64,000 bases of DNA, taken from assembly GCA_030015575.1 (NCBI GenBank), contig JASDDO010000018.1:380923908-380987907 (forward strand), written 5' to 3'. Below the pieces are notes generated by a model. The model saw only the letters and a list, made by a program, of their open reading frames with translations. It had not been told where the DNA came from and did not search any database. How positions within the stretch are numbered: the stretch's first letter is position 1; every line of letters begins with the position of its first letter. Position numbers and translations under genes: made by a program. The DNA comes from Agapanthus africanus (Eukaryota > Streptophyta > Magnoliopsida > Asparagales > Amaryllidaceae). Positions 22,888-35,460 of this stretch are shown here, in pieces.

Positions 22888-24066
22888 AAAACTAGACAGG
22901 GTCGTGCAGGTGATCGAGTGTGTAGTTATAAATTTGGACGACATAAAATAGTGGGATGCTCCGGAATCAAATAATGCCAAAGCGGGAAAACCACGAACGA
23001 GTACAGTACCTGAAACCACTTCTCCTGATGCCTTGGCTTCCTCAGCTGTCAACGTGAAAGCTCGACCCTGGTTGGGTCCTTGTGTCAGCTGCTTCTGCCC
23101 TTGGAACGGTCTCTGCGGAGGCTTCTGTATATCATCTCTCGTGCGAAGCTTCGACGGACAAGCACTGAATGCGTGATCGGCTGCTCCACAAACCAGGCAA
23201 AGTCCCAGTCTCCTTCGACACTCCTTCTGCACGTGCCCAGGTAATCGGCAATAATCACAAGTCACGCTCTTCCTTCGATCAACGATCACAGGCTTCTTCA
23301 TTGGCGCTACACCTCTACGGTCCACTGGAATACCCCTGCGCCCATGATCTCGGTTAGGTACAAATGTAGGCTTCCTGGCCGCAACTGCTGTCTGGTGAAG
23401 GTTCCCTTTCGATCCTGATAAACTCTGCTGCTCTCTGGCTGCCGTAAGAACCTGTGAGAAAGTGGTCAAACCCAGGGAGACAATCTGCCTCTGGATGTCC
23501 ACATCCAAACTGCGCAAGAACCTTCGCGCCCTGTCTGCCTCCTTGGCGACTAAGGGTCCAGCGAAACGGCCGAGTCTCGTCCACTCCGCTGCATGTACAT
23601 CCACAGCTGCTCCATTTTGTTTCAGCCCAATAAATCTCTCCTCCATTTCCTCCCGTGCGGTCCGCGGGAAGAACTTTTCCAAGAAACTTTTGGAGAAATC
23701 CGCCCAACTGATTGGCTTGGACAAGCGGGTCTCCTCCACAAGCCACCACTCTCGGGCGTAATCCACCAGCTGAATGCGCACTACATCAACTCTCTTGTCT
23801 TCTGGGATCTGTGCCGCAATCAGTAAATTCTCCGTGTCCACAAGCCACTGCTCGGCTGGCAACGGCTCCTCCAAGCCAGTGAAAGTAGTAGGACCCAACC
23901 GTCTGAAATCTGCCACGGTCCCTACTCGGTCGACTGGCTTCGCTACAGCGGTGTTTACAGACTGCTGCATAGCCTGCAAACCCTCCTGAAATGAATCCGC
24001 TTGCTGCTGGATCAGCTCAGTTTGCCTCTTCTGATTCTCCAACATCCCTCGTATCACTCCTAACAT
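22885..24066 (-). pseudogene. Element E gag with two zinc knuckles and protease active site
   Basis: 393 codons from the ATG at 24066. The capsid domain spans about residues 45-215 (TFTGLEEPLPAEQWL, FLEKFFPRTAREE). Two CCHC knuckles follow: residues 270-283 (CDYCRLPGHVQKEC) and 290-303 (CLVCGAADHAFSAC). The protease active site is LFDSGASH at residue 367. A TAG stops the frame inside the protease, but the same frame resumes at once with protease sequence, so gag and pol were one frame. Confidence 0.92.
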
Positions 24067-24483
24067 GGCGGCTTATCCACACGCCTCTGATACGTCTTGA
24101 AATTCTTATCTGCCATGGTCCTGAAATCAAAAAAAACAACATTAGCATGATGATAGATTCAATATATAAATCAAGGCTAGAACTCCAAGATACTTAAATA
24201 GAGTACTGCATTGTAGCTATGCCGCGGTATCATAGCCGCAATTACTTAACTCCACCCAAGTCGCCTAAGTCCTAAAGATAGCAAGAGATTAGGTTTTCGA
24301 GTTGACAATGCAAAGTAAGTTTGCATGTCGACATGATTTGGAAGAATGATTCAAGGACGGTAAAACGGTCAAGGTGGCAGGACATGTCTCCTAATCACGG
24401 GTATTATGATTCGCGTATCGGGTGCAATACCCAACTACAAAGAATCAACCCAATTAACCTATGGCTCTGATACCATAAAACCA
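24067..24483 (-). other. Element E 5' untranslated leader with primer binding site
   Basis: About 420 bp between the 5' LTR and the gag ATG, with no coding frame. The PBS (TGGTATCAGAGCC on the minus strand) is at 24463-24475, eight bases from the LTR edge. Confidence 0.85.
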
Positions 24484-27353
24484 TGTCACGCCCGCTTCCC
24501 AGAGTACGCAAAATTGGGCACGTGACATAGCCAACCATGCTACCTGTGGGTAGGACGCATCCGTCCACAGTCACATTACGGCTGTAGAGATATCAAGAAC
24601 AGTAAAAATAAACTAAACTAATACATGTCCAAATCCATAATAACAAGAATCAATAAACAATAAGTGCGGAAGCTAATGATCCAATACAATGAATAAACAG
24701 TACGTCCCATAATGCGGGCTCACATCTGGAAATGAAAAGCAATAAATAAACTAAATCCTAAGGACTCACTGTTCAGCCTGCTGGCTGAAGTACTCCTGCT
24801 CGGTCGTCGACAAAGGTACGGAATCTGGGCCATGCAAAACCCAGACGTCAGCGCGTCATGATATCAAGTATACAGTATAAACATGGTAATAAACAATGCA
24901 AGCATGAACATGAATAAAGCAGTAATAAGAAGTAACAAGCAGGGTAATGTGCAACGGTGACTAAACTGTCCTATCAAGTTTTCTACTCTATAGTCTTTGA
25001 AACCAATTGATGAATCGTCGATGTAACTCAATAGTATCCCGTGCGTGCCCGGGACCACGGTCATGACCCTCGGGGCTAAATCCGAGACGTGCCGCTAAGC
25101 AGTAAAAGGTAGCAAGATGGACGAGTAGTGTCAGCATCACCACTCCGGAGCTGGCCAAGCCCGTAAGACTGATCAGAACAAGTATCGAACTGTTGAGTTA
25201 CAAGTCGGTTTCACCTTTGATTTCCCCATACCCCCAAGCTATGTATGTCAGGTCAGGTATTCAGTAGTCACGGACTAATGCCAACAAAATCAAGTAGAAG
25301 TAGGTCTGTCTGGATCGACAGCAGGAATGGTCAGGTTTGTCGGCATTAGGCATGAAATCAGGGAACAAGTAATGTCATGGTACAACAGGATGAGTCGGTA
25401 TGTATGTATATGTCAGGTGTAGCAGGGTCAGGTCAATATGTCGTGCAAACGGGTAAGTGCTCACAACAGGTATACAATCAATAATGAACAGCAGCAGGAA
25501 ACAGTAATTAACCACAACATTCCATATAACCACAGTGATGTTTATATTCTCTTATTAACATGTTCAATCATCTTTAGGGTGCAATAGCCACAAGGTAAAG
25601 CAATATCCGCAATTATAAATTAAGGAGCTACGTGAAATTATACTAAATATAGTAATTGTCTCATGAATGATTTAACAGTTTAAGCAGATATGATTCAGTC
25701 GTTTTATTTAGTTAAAGCATGGATTGATGTGGGTTAATTAATTACGAGGAACTGTTGTAACGATTCTAACATAAAGATACTGCAATAATACGATATCAAA
25801 TGCCATCATTAAGTTGTGGTATTAAATAGTATGAGTTCAATTGCGTGGCAAGACTAAATCTCGCACGCTAGCATGTTCAAGCAAGTATTCAGATACTTGC
25901 CTCGACGGTCTGCAAACGGGAACACGGATGCGATGTCGGCAGAAAACGCGATAAGATAGCACGGGCCACGGATCGAGTCCCAACAGAGGTCAACGGGATC
26001 ACACGGACCAGGGGGCTTCGCTGGAGCGTCGGGTTCGCCAAGACGGCACGGTCGGATTCCGGCAAGACGCGACAACAAGTTAGAAACAGACAAAAGATTC
26101 AATCCGATCAGCGGGGGTTTATACTGCACAAAGGAAAGATAGGAATGCTCACCGAGAGGTACCAGGGACGGCCACGACGGGCTCGACGGCGATGGGACGC
26201 CGGCGAGGCAACGGCGGCGAAGAACGGTGGCTGGAAAAATCCTGAGTTCGCTGGAACGAGGGTGCTGCAGCGAGTGCGAGGGTGGTAGTCGACTCTGCTG
26301 GTCGAGGGGGAAGGGAGGTGGTCGGAGGTGGCGTCGACGAGGTCGCCGGCGCGCTTCTCCGGCGAACAGCGGAGGTTAGGCGAGGGGTTAGGGCTCGTGT
26401 TGGTGTTCCGGCGAGGGGAGGAGGGCAGCGACGACGAGGTCGGGACGAGGAGGGTGAGAGGGAGTCGTCGACGACGAGAGGTGGCGTCGACGGCGAGATC
26501 TGCGAGGGGATGGAGGCGTCGGGGTGTTGGGTGCAGGCGCAGGAGAGAGAGGAGGAAGGAGGGAGGAGGTGTGGCTGGCTCGCGGTGGCGAGGGCGGCGA
26601 CGGCGAGGTCGCGGGGGAACCGGCGGTGAGGTCGCAGGACGCTAGGGTTAGGGTTTGTGGGGTTTCTCGTGAAGAAGGTGGGTTAAAGGAAGGCGGCTGC
26701 ATGCGATATCATATATAGAGTAAGAAAGAGAGAGAGATTGGAGAGAGAGAGAGGGATTTCTGATGATGAGAGAGAGAGACTGAGGGAAAGAGAGGCGGGG
26801 CCCACGAGCTCTAATGAGAGCTCGTGATTGGCCACAAGATTATATATAGAAAAAATTTGAGATGATTGGCAGGGATTTAGTGGTAAGGGATATAATTCGT
26901 ATATATATTTTAGTTTTAGATATTAAATTGAAACGGGCCCTTTTTGGCGCGAAATGAAACATTTCCAAATCGCGCCCGGGTTGCGCCCAAATGTTCCAAA
27001 TTCAAATTATAGGATTTTAAGCGGGTTCCAAATTTTGAAAATAGGTGTTTAGTGATTAAAATGCATGCCCCCAAGTCGGACACTTGCACGCGCGCGTAGT
27101 CGCCCAAACTGGCCCGTTTAGCCCAACGGAACGGAATCTCGACACGCGGACGCTACCACGTGACTAGTGGCGACGAGTAGGCCAACATGGACATCTTAAA
27201 TTTCATTTTCGGAGTTAAAATTTGTTATGTGCCAAAATGACTTAACCGGGTAAAATTTAGCAATAAACACCAGAAAATCCGATAAAATTGGAATGAGCAA
27301 TATATAACCCTCAACTAGTAATATAAATAGTATTATTGGGCTCGGGTGTTACA
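24484..27353 (-). repeat. Element E 5' LTR
   Basis: 2870 bp, almost identical to 16748-19627. By-eye differences include one missing C near the start, a 9-bp deletion near 26465 and scattered single changes. A TATA-like stretch lies near 26708-26718 in minus orientation. Confidence 0.93.
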
Positions 27354-27358
27354 GGCGG

Positions 27359-27632
27359 TGTCGGTAAAGTGGATACGAAGGGAAAAGGAAAAGCAACAAA
27401 GATAGCGGGAAAGCTGGTGGGGAAGGAAGAATGCTTCTATTGTCACAAAAGTGGTCACTGGAAACAGGATTGCAAGGCTTGGAAGGCCAGAACACAGGAT
27501 TTGAAGCGAGTTGCAGCTTCAGCTTCAGGTGTGTATGTTATTGAAAACTGTCTATCAATAAACTCTACATCCTGGGTATTGGATACCGGATCAGGATCTC
27601 ATATCTGTAATTCTTTGCAGGCGTTGAGATAG
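27359..27632 (+). pseudogene. Element B gag end: zinc knuckle and protease active site
   Basis: Resumes the gag frame after E. A Lys/Gly-rich linker leads to a canonical C-x2-C-x4-H-x4-C knuckle at 27432-27473 (CFYCHKSGHWKQDC), then the protease active site WVLDTGSGSH (Asp codon at 27582). A TAG at 27630-27632 interrupts, and the frame continues directly in the next segment. The order gag-knuckle-protease is that of Ty1/Copia polyproteins. Confidence 0.85.
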
Positions 27633-28310
27633 CGTAGAGTTTTGAAGGCAGGTGACATGACCCTCAGAGTTGCAAACGGTGCTAGCATGGATGCTAAGGC
27701 CGTGGGGGACTATCACCTGGGATTGTCGGATGGACACTTTTTGGTTTTGCGTAGTTGTTATTATGTACCAAATGCAACCTGTAATATCATTTCTGTATCT
27801 TTATTATCTAAAGAAGGTTATGAATTTGCATTTGTAAGTAATGTGGTGAACATTCACCTTAATCAAGTTTTGATTGGGTCAGGTACATTGAACAACGGTA
27901 TATACGTATTAAACCAACCACAGATTTTCAATGTCCACAATACACACAAAAGAAAGTCTCCAGAAATCAATAAAACTTTCTTATGGCATTGTAGACTGGG
28001 TCACATCAATGAGAGAAGGTTGACTAAGTTACTTGCAGAAGGATATTTGGATCCGTTCGAATATCAATCGTATGCAACTTGTCAATCCTGTCTCAAAGGA
28101 AAGATGACAAAGACTCCGTTCACTGGACACGGAGTAAGAGCGAGCGAGCTCTTAGGACTCGTACACAGCGACGTGTGCGGTCCAATGTCTATACATGCAC
28201 GAAGCAGTTATTCTTACTTCATTACTTTTACGGATGACTTTTCAAGGTACGGTTATGTCTTCTTAATGAAACATAAATCCGAGGCTTTTGAAAAATTCCA
28301 GGAATATTAG
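27633..28310 (+). pseudogene. Element B protease end, GAG-pre-integrase and integrase N-terminal half
   Basis: Open from the TAG at 27630 to the TAG at 28308. It contains the protease C-terminal part (LRSCYYVPNATCNIISVSLL) and the GAG-pre-integrase/zinc finger with LWHCRLGHINERRL and CQSCLKGK. The integrase core follows with the first catalytic Asp in LVHSDVCGPM and the second in FITFTDDFSRYGY. Integrase would insert the cDNA. The order protease-integrase-RT identifies Ty1/Copia. Confidence 0.88.
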
Positions 28311-29062
28311 AATGAAGTAGAAAAACAAACAGGCAAAAGTATCAAGGCACTGAATCTGATCGAGGTGGTGAATACTTGAGTGCCGAGTTCCTGGGTTACT
28401 TAAAAGAGAATGGAATTCTCTCTCAGCTTACTCCTCCATACACTCCGCAACATAACGGTGTATCAGAGAGACGGAACCGAACCCTATTGGATATGGTACG
28501 GTCCATGATGAGTAATGCCGAGTTGCCGCGATCGTTCTGGGGATATGCGCTAGAATCAACTGCATACCTTTTGAACCGAGTTCCAACTAAGACTGTGCCT
28601 ACTACACCATATCAGATGTGGTGTAGGAAGAGACCCTATCTTAATCACATTAAGACATGGGGATGTCCAGCTTTTGTAAAAAAGCAGCATGCGGACAAGC
28701 TCGAGGCACGCTCAGTACAGTGCAAGTTTGTGGGATATCTAAAGAACTCCAAGGGATATTTTTTCTATTGCGAAGAGGAACAAAAGGTGTTTGTTTCTCG
28801 CCATGCCCACTTTCTAGAACACCAGTTCATAGAAAAAGAATTAAGTGGGAGCGCAATAGAACTGGAAGAAATTCCAGAACCACGAGCTATTACTGAAAGC
28901 TTAGTAGAACCAGAGGGTTCGAAAGATCAGGACATTCCCACGCCACTCCGCAGGAGTAGTAGGCAGTCTCATCCGCCCGAGAGATACTACGGTTTTCTCA
29001 TTGACGGGGATAGAGAGGATTGCATCATAGACTTTGATGAGCCTACTAGCTTCCAGTAAGCC
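28311..29062 (+). pseudogene. Element B integrase C-terminal half and linker to RT
   Basis: After the TAG at 28308 a one-base loss around 28345-28375 changes frame. The sequence then stays open from 28376 to a TAA at about 29057-29059. It contains the integrase end with the catalytic Glu (HNGVSERRNRTLLDMVRSM) and ESTAYLLNRVPTK. The Copia linker follows (VGYLKNSKGYFFY, LEEIPEPRAITE, RRSSRQSHPPERYYGF). This linker is a useful landmark because its decayed equivalent is seen in A1 at 43640-43780. Confidence 0.85.
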
Positions 29063-29368
29063 ATTCAGAGCGTCGACTCGGTAAAATGGCTGGATGCAAT
29101 GCGGACCGAAATGGAGTCCATGTACACCAACAAAATATGGATGTTGGACATTGCTCCAGATGGGGTAAAACCCGTAGGATGCAAGTGGATCTTCAAAAGG
29201 AAGATTGGTGTAGATGGACAGGTTGAGACATATAAAGCTAGACTGGTAGCAAAGGGTTTTCGTCAGCGACCTGGTTTGGACTAGGACGAAACCTTTTCTC
29301 CAGTAGCTATGCTGAAATCCATTCGGATCCTTCTTGCCATTGCTGCCTTCCACGATTATGAGGTTTGG
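29063..29368 (+). pseudogene. Element B reverse transcriptase, N-terminal fragment
   Basis: Same frame as the preceding segment. It encodes the start of Copia RT (PVGCKWIFKRKIGVDGQVETYKARLVAKGF) up to ILLAIAAFHDYEVW. A TAG interrupts at about 29282. The sequence then jumps into the interior of the 3' LTR at about 29362-29369, so palm, thumb and RNase H are missing. A short shared sequence (GGTTTG) at the junction suggests a deletion by microhomology. Confidence 0.85.
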
Positions 29369-29800
29369 CTCTGCTTTAATATGTGCATGTGTTTCTTTTA
29401 GCATATCGCTGATATACATATTAGTAGAGCCCTTAGGATCTTTGCTTGATTACCAGCGTTGTGATGGCGCTCACACTCGTAGGAGCTGGGTGATCTATAA
29501 GCACATCCTTATACAGGTCCCTAGTCGTTGGACTATCGAGACAGGGCATCGATACTCCGGAGTAGACTAGCGTATGCGCTTCTCATCCCAGCGTGGGAGA
29601 CGGTCTGTCCCACAGCCGTCAGTACGTCGTACTTGAGATAATATGTGGGTGCTCGTTAGGTTACGAGTACACTGGACAGGACTCGTCGGGAACTGTTGGT
29701 TGGTATTATACCTATCGTCGGTTATCAGTTCCCAGGTGACATGAGTACAGCTTAGTCCGCTGACTTGACACTGTCACTTCGCCTCGAGTGTGTTCCCACT
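29369..29800 (+). repeat. Element B 3' LTR, left piece (5'-truncated)
   Basis: Matches B 5' LTR from about 12093 to 12522. The first roughly 128 bp of the LTR are missing. It is interrupted at 29801 by element D and continues at 40189. Confidence 0.9.
29796..29800 (+). repeat. Target site duplication of element D (left copy)
   Basis: CCACT at 29796-29800 and again at 40184-40188. The uninterrupted B and A LTRs read CCCACTGCAC at this place. Confidence 0.95.
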
Positions 29801-32015
29801 TGTAGGGTTCCTAGGCACCCTAATGAGGTCTCACAAGGCATCGAACATGCCATTATAAAATTTTACGGGTGCCGAGAGACCCGACTACGGATCGTTTGCT
29901 AGATTTCTAGGCGAAAAAGCTAACTAGTTAACACTTAACTAAGAGAATACGGAAATACAACCTTTGTAGATCCGGTGCTCCACCTCCATAGCTCCGCAAC
30001 GAAGTCCTCTCCGCTGTCCAAATCAAATCCGGGCTCTAGCGTCGGCTTCGTCGGAGAATAAGCGAGCTAGGTCGTCGATATCCATGCCGAAGATGATCTA
30101 CGTCGAAGCATCGCAAGATAAAGCTCTCACTTCACCAAGTCATGAAACTTGTGAAGAAAACACACTCTACTACTTAGCAAGAGGTAGAGGATGAAGAAAT
30201 AGGAAGTGGGTTGACTTTAGATTTGGATTTCACACTCTTTTTCATCACTTGCCATTGATGGAGGCAAGCTTTCTTCACTTGAAGAAATGAAGAAGAAGAA
30301 GGAAATAGTTATGATAAGTTAATTAAAAATGAAAAGAAAAATCAAAACTTATCATAATCTAAACCATGGTCAAGTGTAGAGATTGAACTAGGGTTAAATC
30401 AAATGGTTAGGTTAAGCATGAGATAAGAATGGTGGACAAAGTCAAAGGTTCATGAATCTTCAACTACAAACAAAGAAAGCCACCATTCTTCTCATTTCTT
30501 TTTCCAAAAGGAAAAAAAATAAATAAATGAATAAATAGATATGAAAAACAAAACCCTAACCATTTAAATAACCATGGTTTAATCTTTACACAAACCAAAA
30601 AGCATGTATCATCAAACATGATACAAGCAAATGCACAAAATCATATCACATATATAATGCGCACATCCGAGTGAGAAAATCCATCTAAAGTGAACCAATA
30701 TTAGTTAATGCAAAGTAATATATCAAATATATAATTATACATTAAATCATTAAATCAACACTTGATTTAACGATCCGGTCATATCGCATATAACCGGCTA
30801 ATATCCAATGTATCGATTTATCGAATCAATCCTTGATTCGATAACTAGGTTATATCGCATACAACCATTCGACACATTCATCGCGAGAATGGAATACGGT
30901 ATCACATACACGCATTATTCTCGGTCCCGCACATATCTCATATGCGCTCCTATTTCGTTTCGCTTGAGCCAGGAAACCTCTGTGTAGGACTCTAAAGACT
31001 CGTCAATACGCCGGCAGCAGATGATGATCATATCAAACACCCATAAGCCGCAAGCGGTCTGCTAAACGTAACGGCCACCCGGGTATTGAGCGATCTGAAG
31101 ATCGACGAGCAAGCCCGCTCACACTCCAGAGAATCCAACCAGTAACACTACCGTACAGTCCGGTCTGATCATCTGATATGTCGCATATCTCGCCTAGGGG
31201 TGGTAAACGTCAGACCCCAATAGCTCGATAAGTCGTGTCGATATGAGGTCTATAACTGTTCGGGAAACTACTGGTAACACTTACCAGTAAATCTCAGCAA
31301 CCCTGGCCAGGGATTTCCTGTTATAGCCAATCGAACACAGCGCAACATCAACCCCTTATACCGGGAGAGACGAATCCCCTCCTATCGCTCATTGCCTCCA
31401 TGTGACTCGGGACTGTACCCAAAAACCACCGTTTTGCACGCCCTCTTGGACGTGGTAAGATGGAAATCAAAGCACAGTGGGAACCACACAAGACTCTATG
31501 ACGATCTCGGGTCAACAGACTACTCTGTACCAGTGTCACCAGAGAACTGCCATCTGACGTGAGGTATAATACCATCTGGGAGTTCTCGGCGAGTCCGTCC
31601 AGTGTACCCAGTCTCTACTGAGCACCCGTATATCATCTCTGATGTCAAACACCAATGGATATGGGATCATCCATCGCCCATCTGTATGGGTCGAGAAGGT
31701 ACACGCTAGTCTACACTGGTATATCGATGCCCCGTCTCGATACACCCACGACTAGGGACTTTGAAGGATGTACTTACGGACTACCATGTCCCCACTAGTA
31801 TGATCCGCATCATAGTCCAGGTAGTCAAGTACAGATCCTAAGGGCTTTACCAACATGTAACAGAGAGACAATCAGTATACACGTTAAGGTAAAGATCAAC
31901 CAGATAGCATACTATCATGTCGAGCAAGAAAGTCCTCCCTATATATGTCCCAGCATCCACTACAATATACATCCTATGTATAGTAATGGCCTCTAGGGCA
32001 TACATATAACTAACA
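29801..32015 (-). repeat. Element D 3' LTR
   Basis: 2215 bp. In element orientation it begins TGTTAGTTATATG and ends GAACCCTACA. The core (about 31100-31800) is related to A and B LTR cores; the rest is AT-rich. No supported gene. Confidence 0.93.
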
Positions 32016-32028
32016 ATCTCCCACTTGC
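32016..32028 (-). other. Element D polypurine tract
   Basis: GCAAGTGGGAGAT on the minus strand, directly before the 3' LTR. It is identical to the tract of A1 at 45087-45099. Confidence 0.85.
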
Positions 32029-34800
32029 ACTAGGGCCATCTGTAGCAGTGGTTGTAGTATCTCATACTCAACCATCCCATAAAAATCTCTCTCTGGGAAC
32101 AGGCCTTTGTGAGTGGATCCGCTGTGTTGTCCTCTGAATCTACTCTCCTTACCTCGATCTCCCTGGAGATCAACCATCTCCATGATCAAGTGATACTGCC
32201 TTAGAATATGTCTGGATCACTGATGGGACCGGCGTTCCTTGGCATAAGCCATAACTCCATTGTCACACAATGGTAGGAACATAGTTCATCTCATGAACCA
32301 TTATACACCCAAACAGCCTCTTTGGTAGCATCTTAAGTAGCGATGTATCCTGCCTTTATCGTCTAGTATGTCACGGTATCCAGCTTGGAACTCTTCCAAC
32401 ATACCGTCCCTTTACTGAGGGTAAAGACAATGCCTGTGATTGACATTCAGTCGTCTTTATCACCCTGGAACCCTTCCAGTGATTCTCCTCAGGATCGATT
32501 GACACCATCTCACTACATCTAGTGAGTATCCTAACATCCATTTAGATCTATCTCAGAGATCCAAAATCCAGGATTTAGTAGGTATCACTTTAATCCTTTA
32601 TGGAGAATCTTTGTGATAAGCGGAGATTGATCGAGCGTAGCATAAGAAACTCCTTTCTTATCAAGAGTATGTCATCCACGTACTCTACGAGGATCACCAC
32701 CATACTCCCTACTACCTTTTTGTTTATACAAGGTTCATCTACCATTTTGATGATGTCAAACTTTTTGACTACTTCATCAAAACAGATGTTCCAACTCCGC
32801 AATGCCTGCTTTATCATATAAAACATCTTGCACACGTTTCCGCTGCTCCCATTGTCTACGAGGCCCTCTGGCTGTGTACTTATAGACGCTCTCTTCTAAA
32901 TCATCATTTAGAAAAGCAGTCAAGACACCCAACCACCAGATATCGCAGTCATGGTATGTAGCCGTGACAAGTAGGATCTGGATGGACTTAAGCATAGCTA
33001 CTGGAAAAGGTTTCATCATTATCCACGCCTAGTCGATGACGCAAACCTTTAACAAGTCTAGCTTTGAAAGTCTTAACTTTTCCATGTACACCAAGTAATC
33101 TTCTCAAGATATACTTGCTCCTGATGGGGATTTAACCCTTCAGATATAGCAACCAAAGTCCATACTTTGTTGGTGTATAAGGATTCCATCTCAGATCACT
33201 AAGCATCCAGCCATTCTTACAGAGTCTTACCCCTGATGGCCAGCTCGAAGCTAGTTGGGTCATCATCTCATGATGCAATCCTTGCTCCCACTGTCATAGA
33301 GAAACCTATGTATCTCTCAGGTGGGTGAGAAACCCTACTAGATCGGCGGAGAGGCTGAGGTTCGTTGGTATCTACTGAATCCCTTGGTTCTATCAAATCA
33401 TCTGCTGTAGTTCGTATAGCTGGAACTTTTCCAGTTCTACATTACAGACCTTGCCTCGAGCTTGTCCGGATTTTGCTTTCGGACATAGGCCGGACAACCC
33501 CAAATCTTAACCAACTTAAGATATGGGCTCTTCCCTTTCCATATCACATATGAAGCGGTAGGCAACTGATTTGATTGGAACCCTATTCAATAGGTATGCA
33601 GCTTCTCAAATGCATAACTCCCTAAAGGAATTAGGTAACTCAGTAGTACTCATCATAGAGCACACCTTATCACATAGGGTGTGATTGCTCCGCCCAGATA
33701 TACCATCGTGCTATGGTGTATTCGGAGGAGTAATGCTGAGAGAGAATCTCATTCTCCTTTAGAATAGTCCAGGATTTCCGTGCACAAGTATTCTCCTCCC
33801 TGATCTCATCATAGGACATAATACTTATACCCGTATATCTGGTTCTCTACTTCTAACTTATATTCTGTGAATATCTCAAAAGGTTCGGACTTGTGTTTCA
33901 ACAGGAACATAGGTCTGAAACTCGAAAGATTATCAGAGAACGTAATGAAGTATAAAGAACCAGTCCTGGCATATGTAGACAGGGGACCTACATACATCAA
34001 CATGTATCATCCCAAGAGTTCACTAACTCTTTCTCTGTTTCCAGTAAACGGAGCTATGGTCATCTTATCTTTGTGACATGACTGGCGAGTTTCACAAGAT
34101 GTAAATTCAAACTGATTTAAATATGCATCTAAATGTAACTCCAGCCAGTCGGGTCACATTGATATGACCTAGTCTACAATGCCTCAAGAAGGATTCGTTC
34201 ATTTCTGAACTCTTCCTCTTGTGTGTGTTCCGTATACTAAGAACTGTGGTTTGATTTAGAACATTAATGCTTTTAGATAACGTGCCTGAGCCGATCAACT
34301 TTTGATATAGGAAATGTTCAAAACATTATCCAACAATACAAAATTTTATCATTTCTTTACTAATAAAGAGACAGATATGATTTTGTATATCAGGTTCGGT
34401 ATCTAATAACATTCGTTCAGAATCAATATATCGGTAATACAGGGTGACAGTGACCAATAGACTTGGCTGCAACACTTGCCCCGTTTTCTGCCTCATGAAA
34501 CATATCACCCGTTCTCAGTTCTCTACCTATCTGTAGCCCTATGTAACAGATTACATATCTGGGATCCTGATCTGGTATCATATACCCAGGATGTAGAGGA
34601 TACTGAGAAACAGTTCTGTATAATGAACATACCCGAAGATGATGCATCAGCATGCACTCTCTTCGTTTGGGCGGCACGGGAATTCTGGTAATCCCCAATT
34701 TCCTGCTCTGTCTTATAACAATTATAAGTTGGAGCGGGACCAACGTTCCCCAGCTCAGAATAACAAGCGGGTTCGGTCAATAATCCGTATTATTATCTTG
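32029..34800 (-). pseudogene. Element D decayed Copia pol
   Basis: Only fragments can be read, in the right order on the minus strand. A protease remnant (SSTSWVYDTRSGSQICN, with Arg in the active site) lies near 34580, a GAG-pre-integrase fragment (RHCRLGHINVTRL) near 34150-34300, and an integrase fragment (YVGPLSTYARTGSLYFITFSD) near 33809-34003. RT fragments are at 32777-33019 (FPVAMLKSIQILL) and 32590-32835 (LVEYVDDILLI). The RNase H end with a recognisable ADPL stretch is near 32105-32130. Stops and shifts are frequent throughout, and no piece could function. Confidence 0.85.
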
Positions 34801-35266
34801 ATTAAGGCGTGATATGGTCGCTACCAGGAGAGAGAGAGAAGAAAACACTCAGCGTGCGCTCTTGCAAGAATAGATTGGTTATTATTTTATCTAATCAGGA
34901 TGGCTCCCACTGCTTTTTATCAAATCTTCCTTCAAACCCTAAAAGGAAAGACTAGCCGGGATTAATTACACACTACAAGTTCGCCAATCTTTCAGCCAGG
35001 CCAGTGTCGGTACTTTGAGGGAGGTCCCCCGTGCTTTCGCACGAACCTAATTAATGTAAACCTCGTTTTCCCAGAGGCGTAACCCCGTTGACACCTTTCT
35101 AGACACCTACTTGATCGGCTAATTGTAATGTATAAAACTCTCCCAGGAGTAACTCTTACTCCCAGCGGGTATCGGGATCCAACTATCTCATAGAAAGTAT
35201 GCAATCTCATTGCAAATTTCAACACTTGAAATTCCCGATAATATTTTGCCCCTAACGTGCTATGAC

Positions 35267-35460
35267 CTTGACGAAAGCCAACAAACCATAGCCCGCTAGT
35301 CAAGTTCAACCCGTACATTTCTTGATCGAATTAAACCCACCCGCACGACCCTTGACGAAAGCCAACAAAGCCGCACGACTACCCTAATCCAATCGCATCG
35401 TATGCTTGCAGATAAGCAGCATATAGCTACCGCACACTGCACCTTGACGAAAGCCAACAA
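35267..35460 (-). other. Triplicated stem-loop, element D (loop TTTC)
   Basis: TTGTTGGCTTTCGTCAAG (minus strand) is present three times without change at 35443-35460, 35351-35368 and 35267-35284. Each can fold as TTGGC, loop TTTC, GTCAA with one G-U pair. The spacing is 92 and 84 bp, as in A and B. Confidence 0.8.

Larger units (their letters stand above)
16748..27353 (-). mobile_element. Element E: chromodomain Ty3/Gypsy retrotransposon (Tekay/Del-like)
   Basis: A complete 10.6-kb element on the minus strand. LTRs 16748-19627 (3') and 24484-27353 (5'), PBS at 24463-24475, and one long gag-pol frame from 24066 down to 19687. The LTRs differ by only about a dozen substitutions plus a 9-bp deletion by eye over 2.87 kb, which marks a recent insertion. 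Integrase ending in a chromodomain-like segment, together with very long LTRs, suggests the Tekay/Del group. Two in-frame TAG codons (22885 and 20740) are the only defects I see in the frame. Confidence 0.93.
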
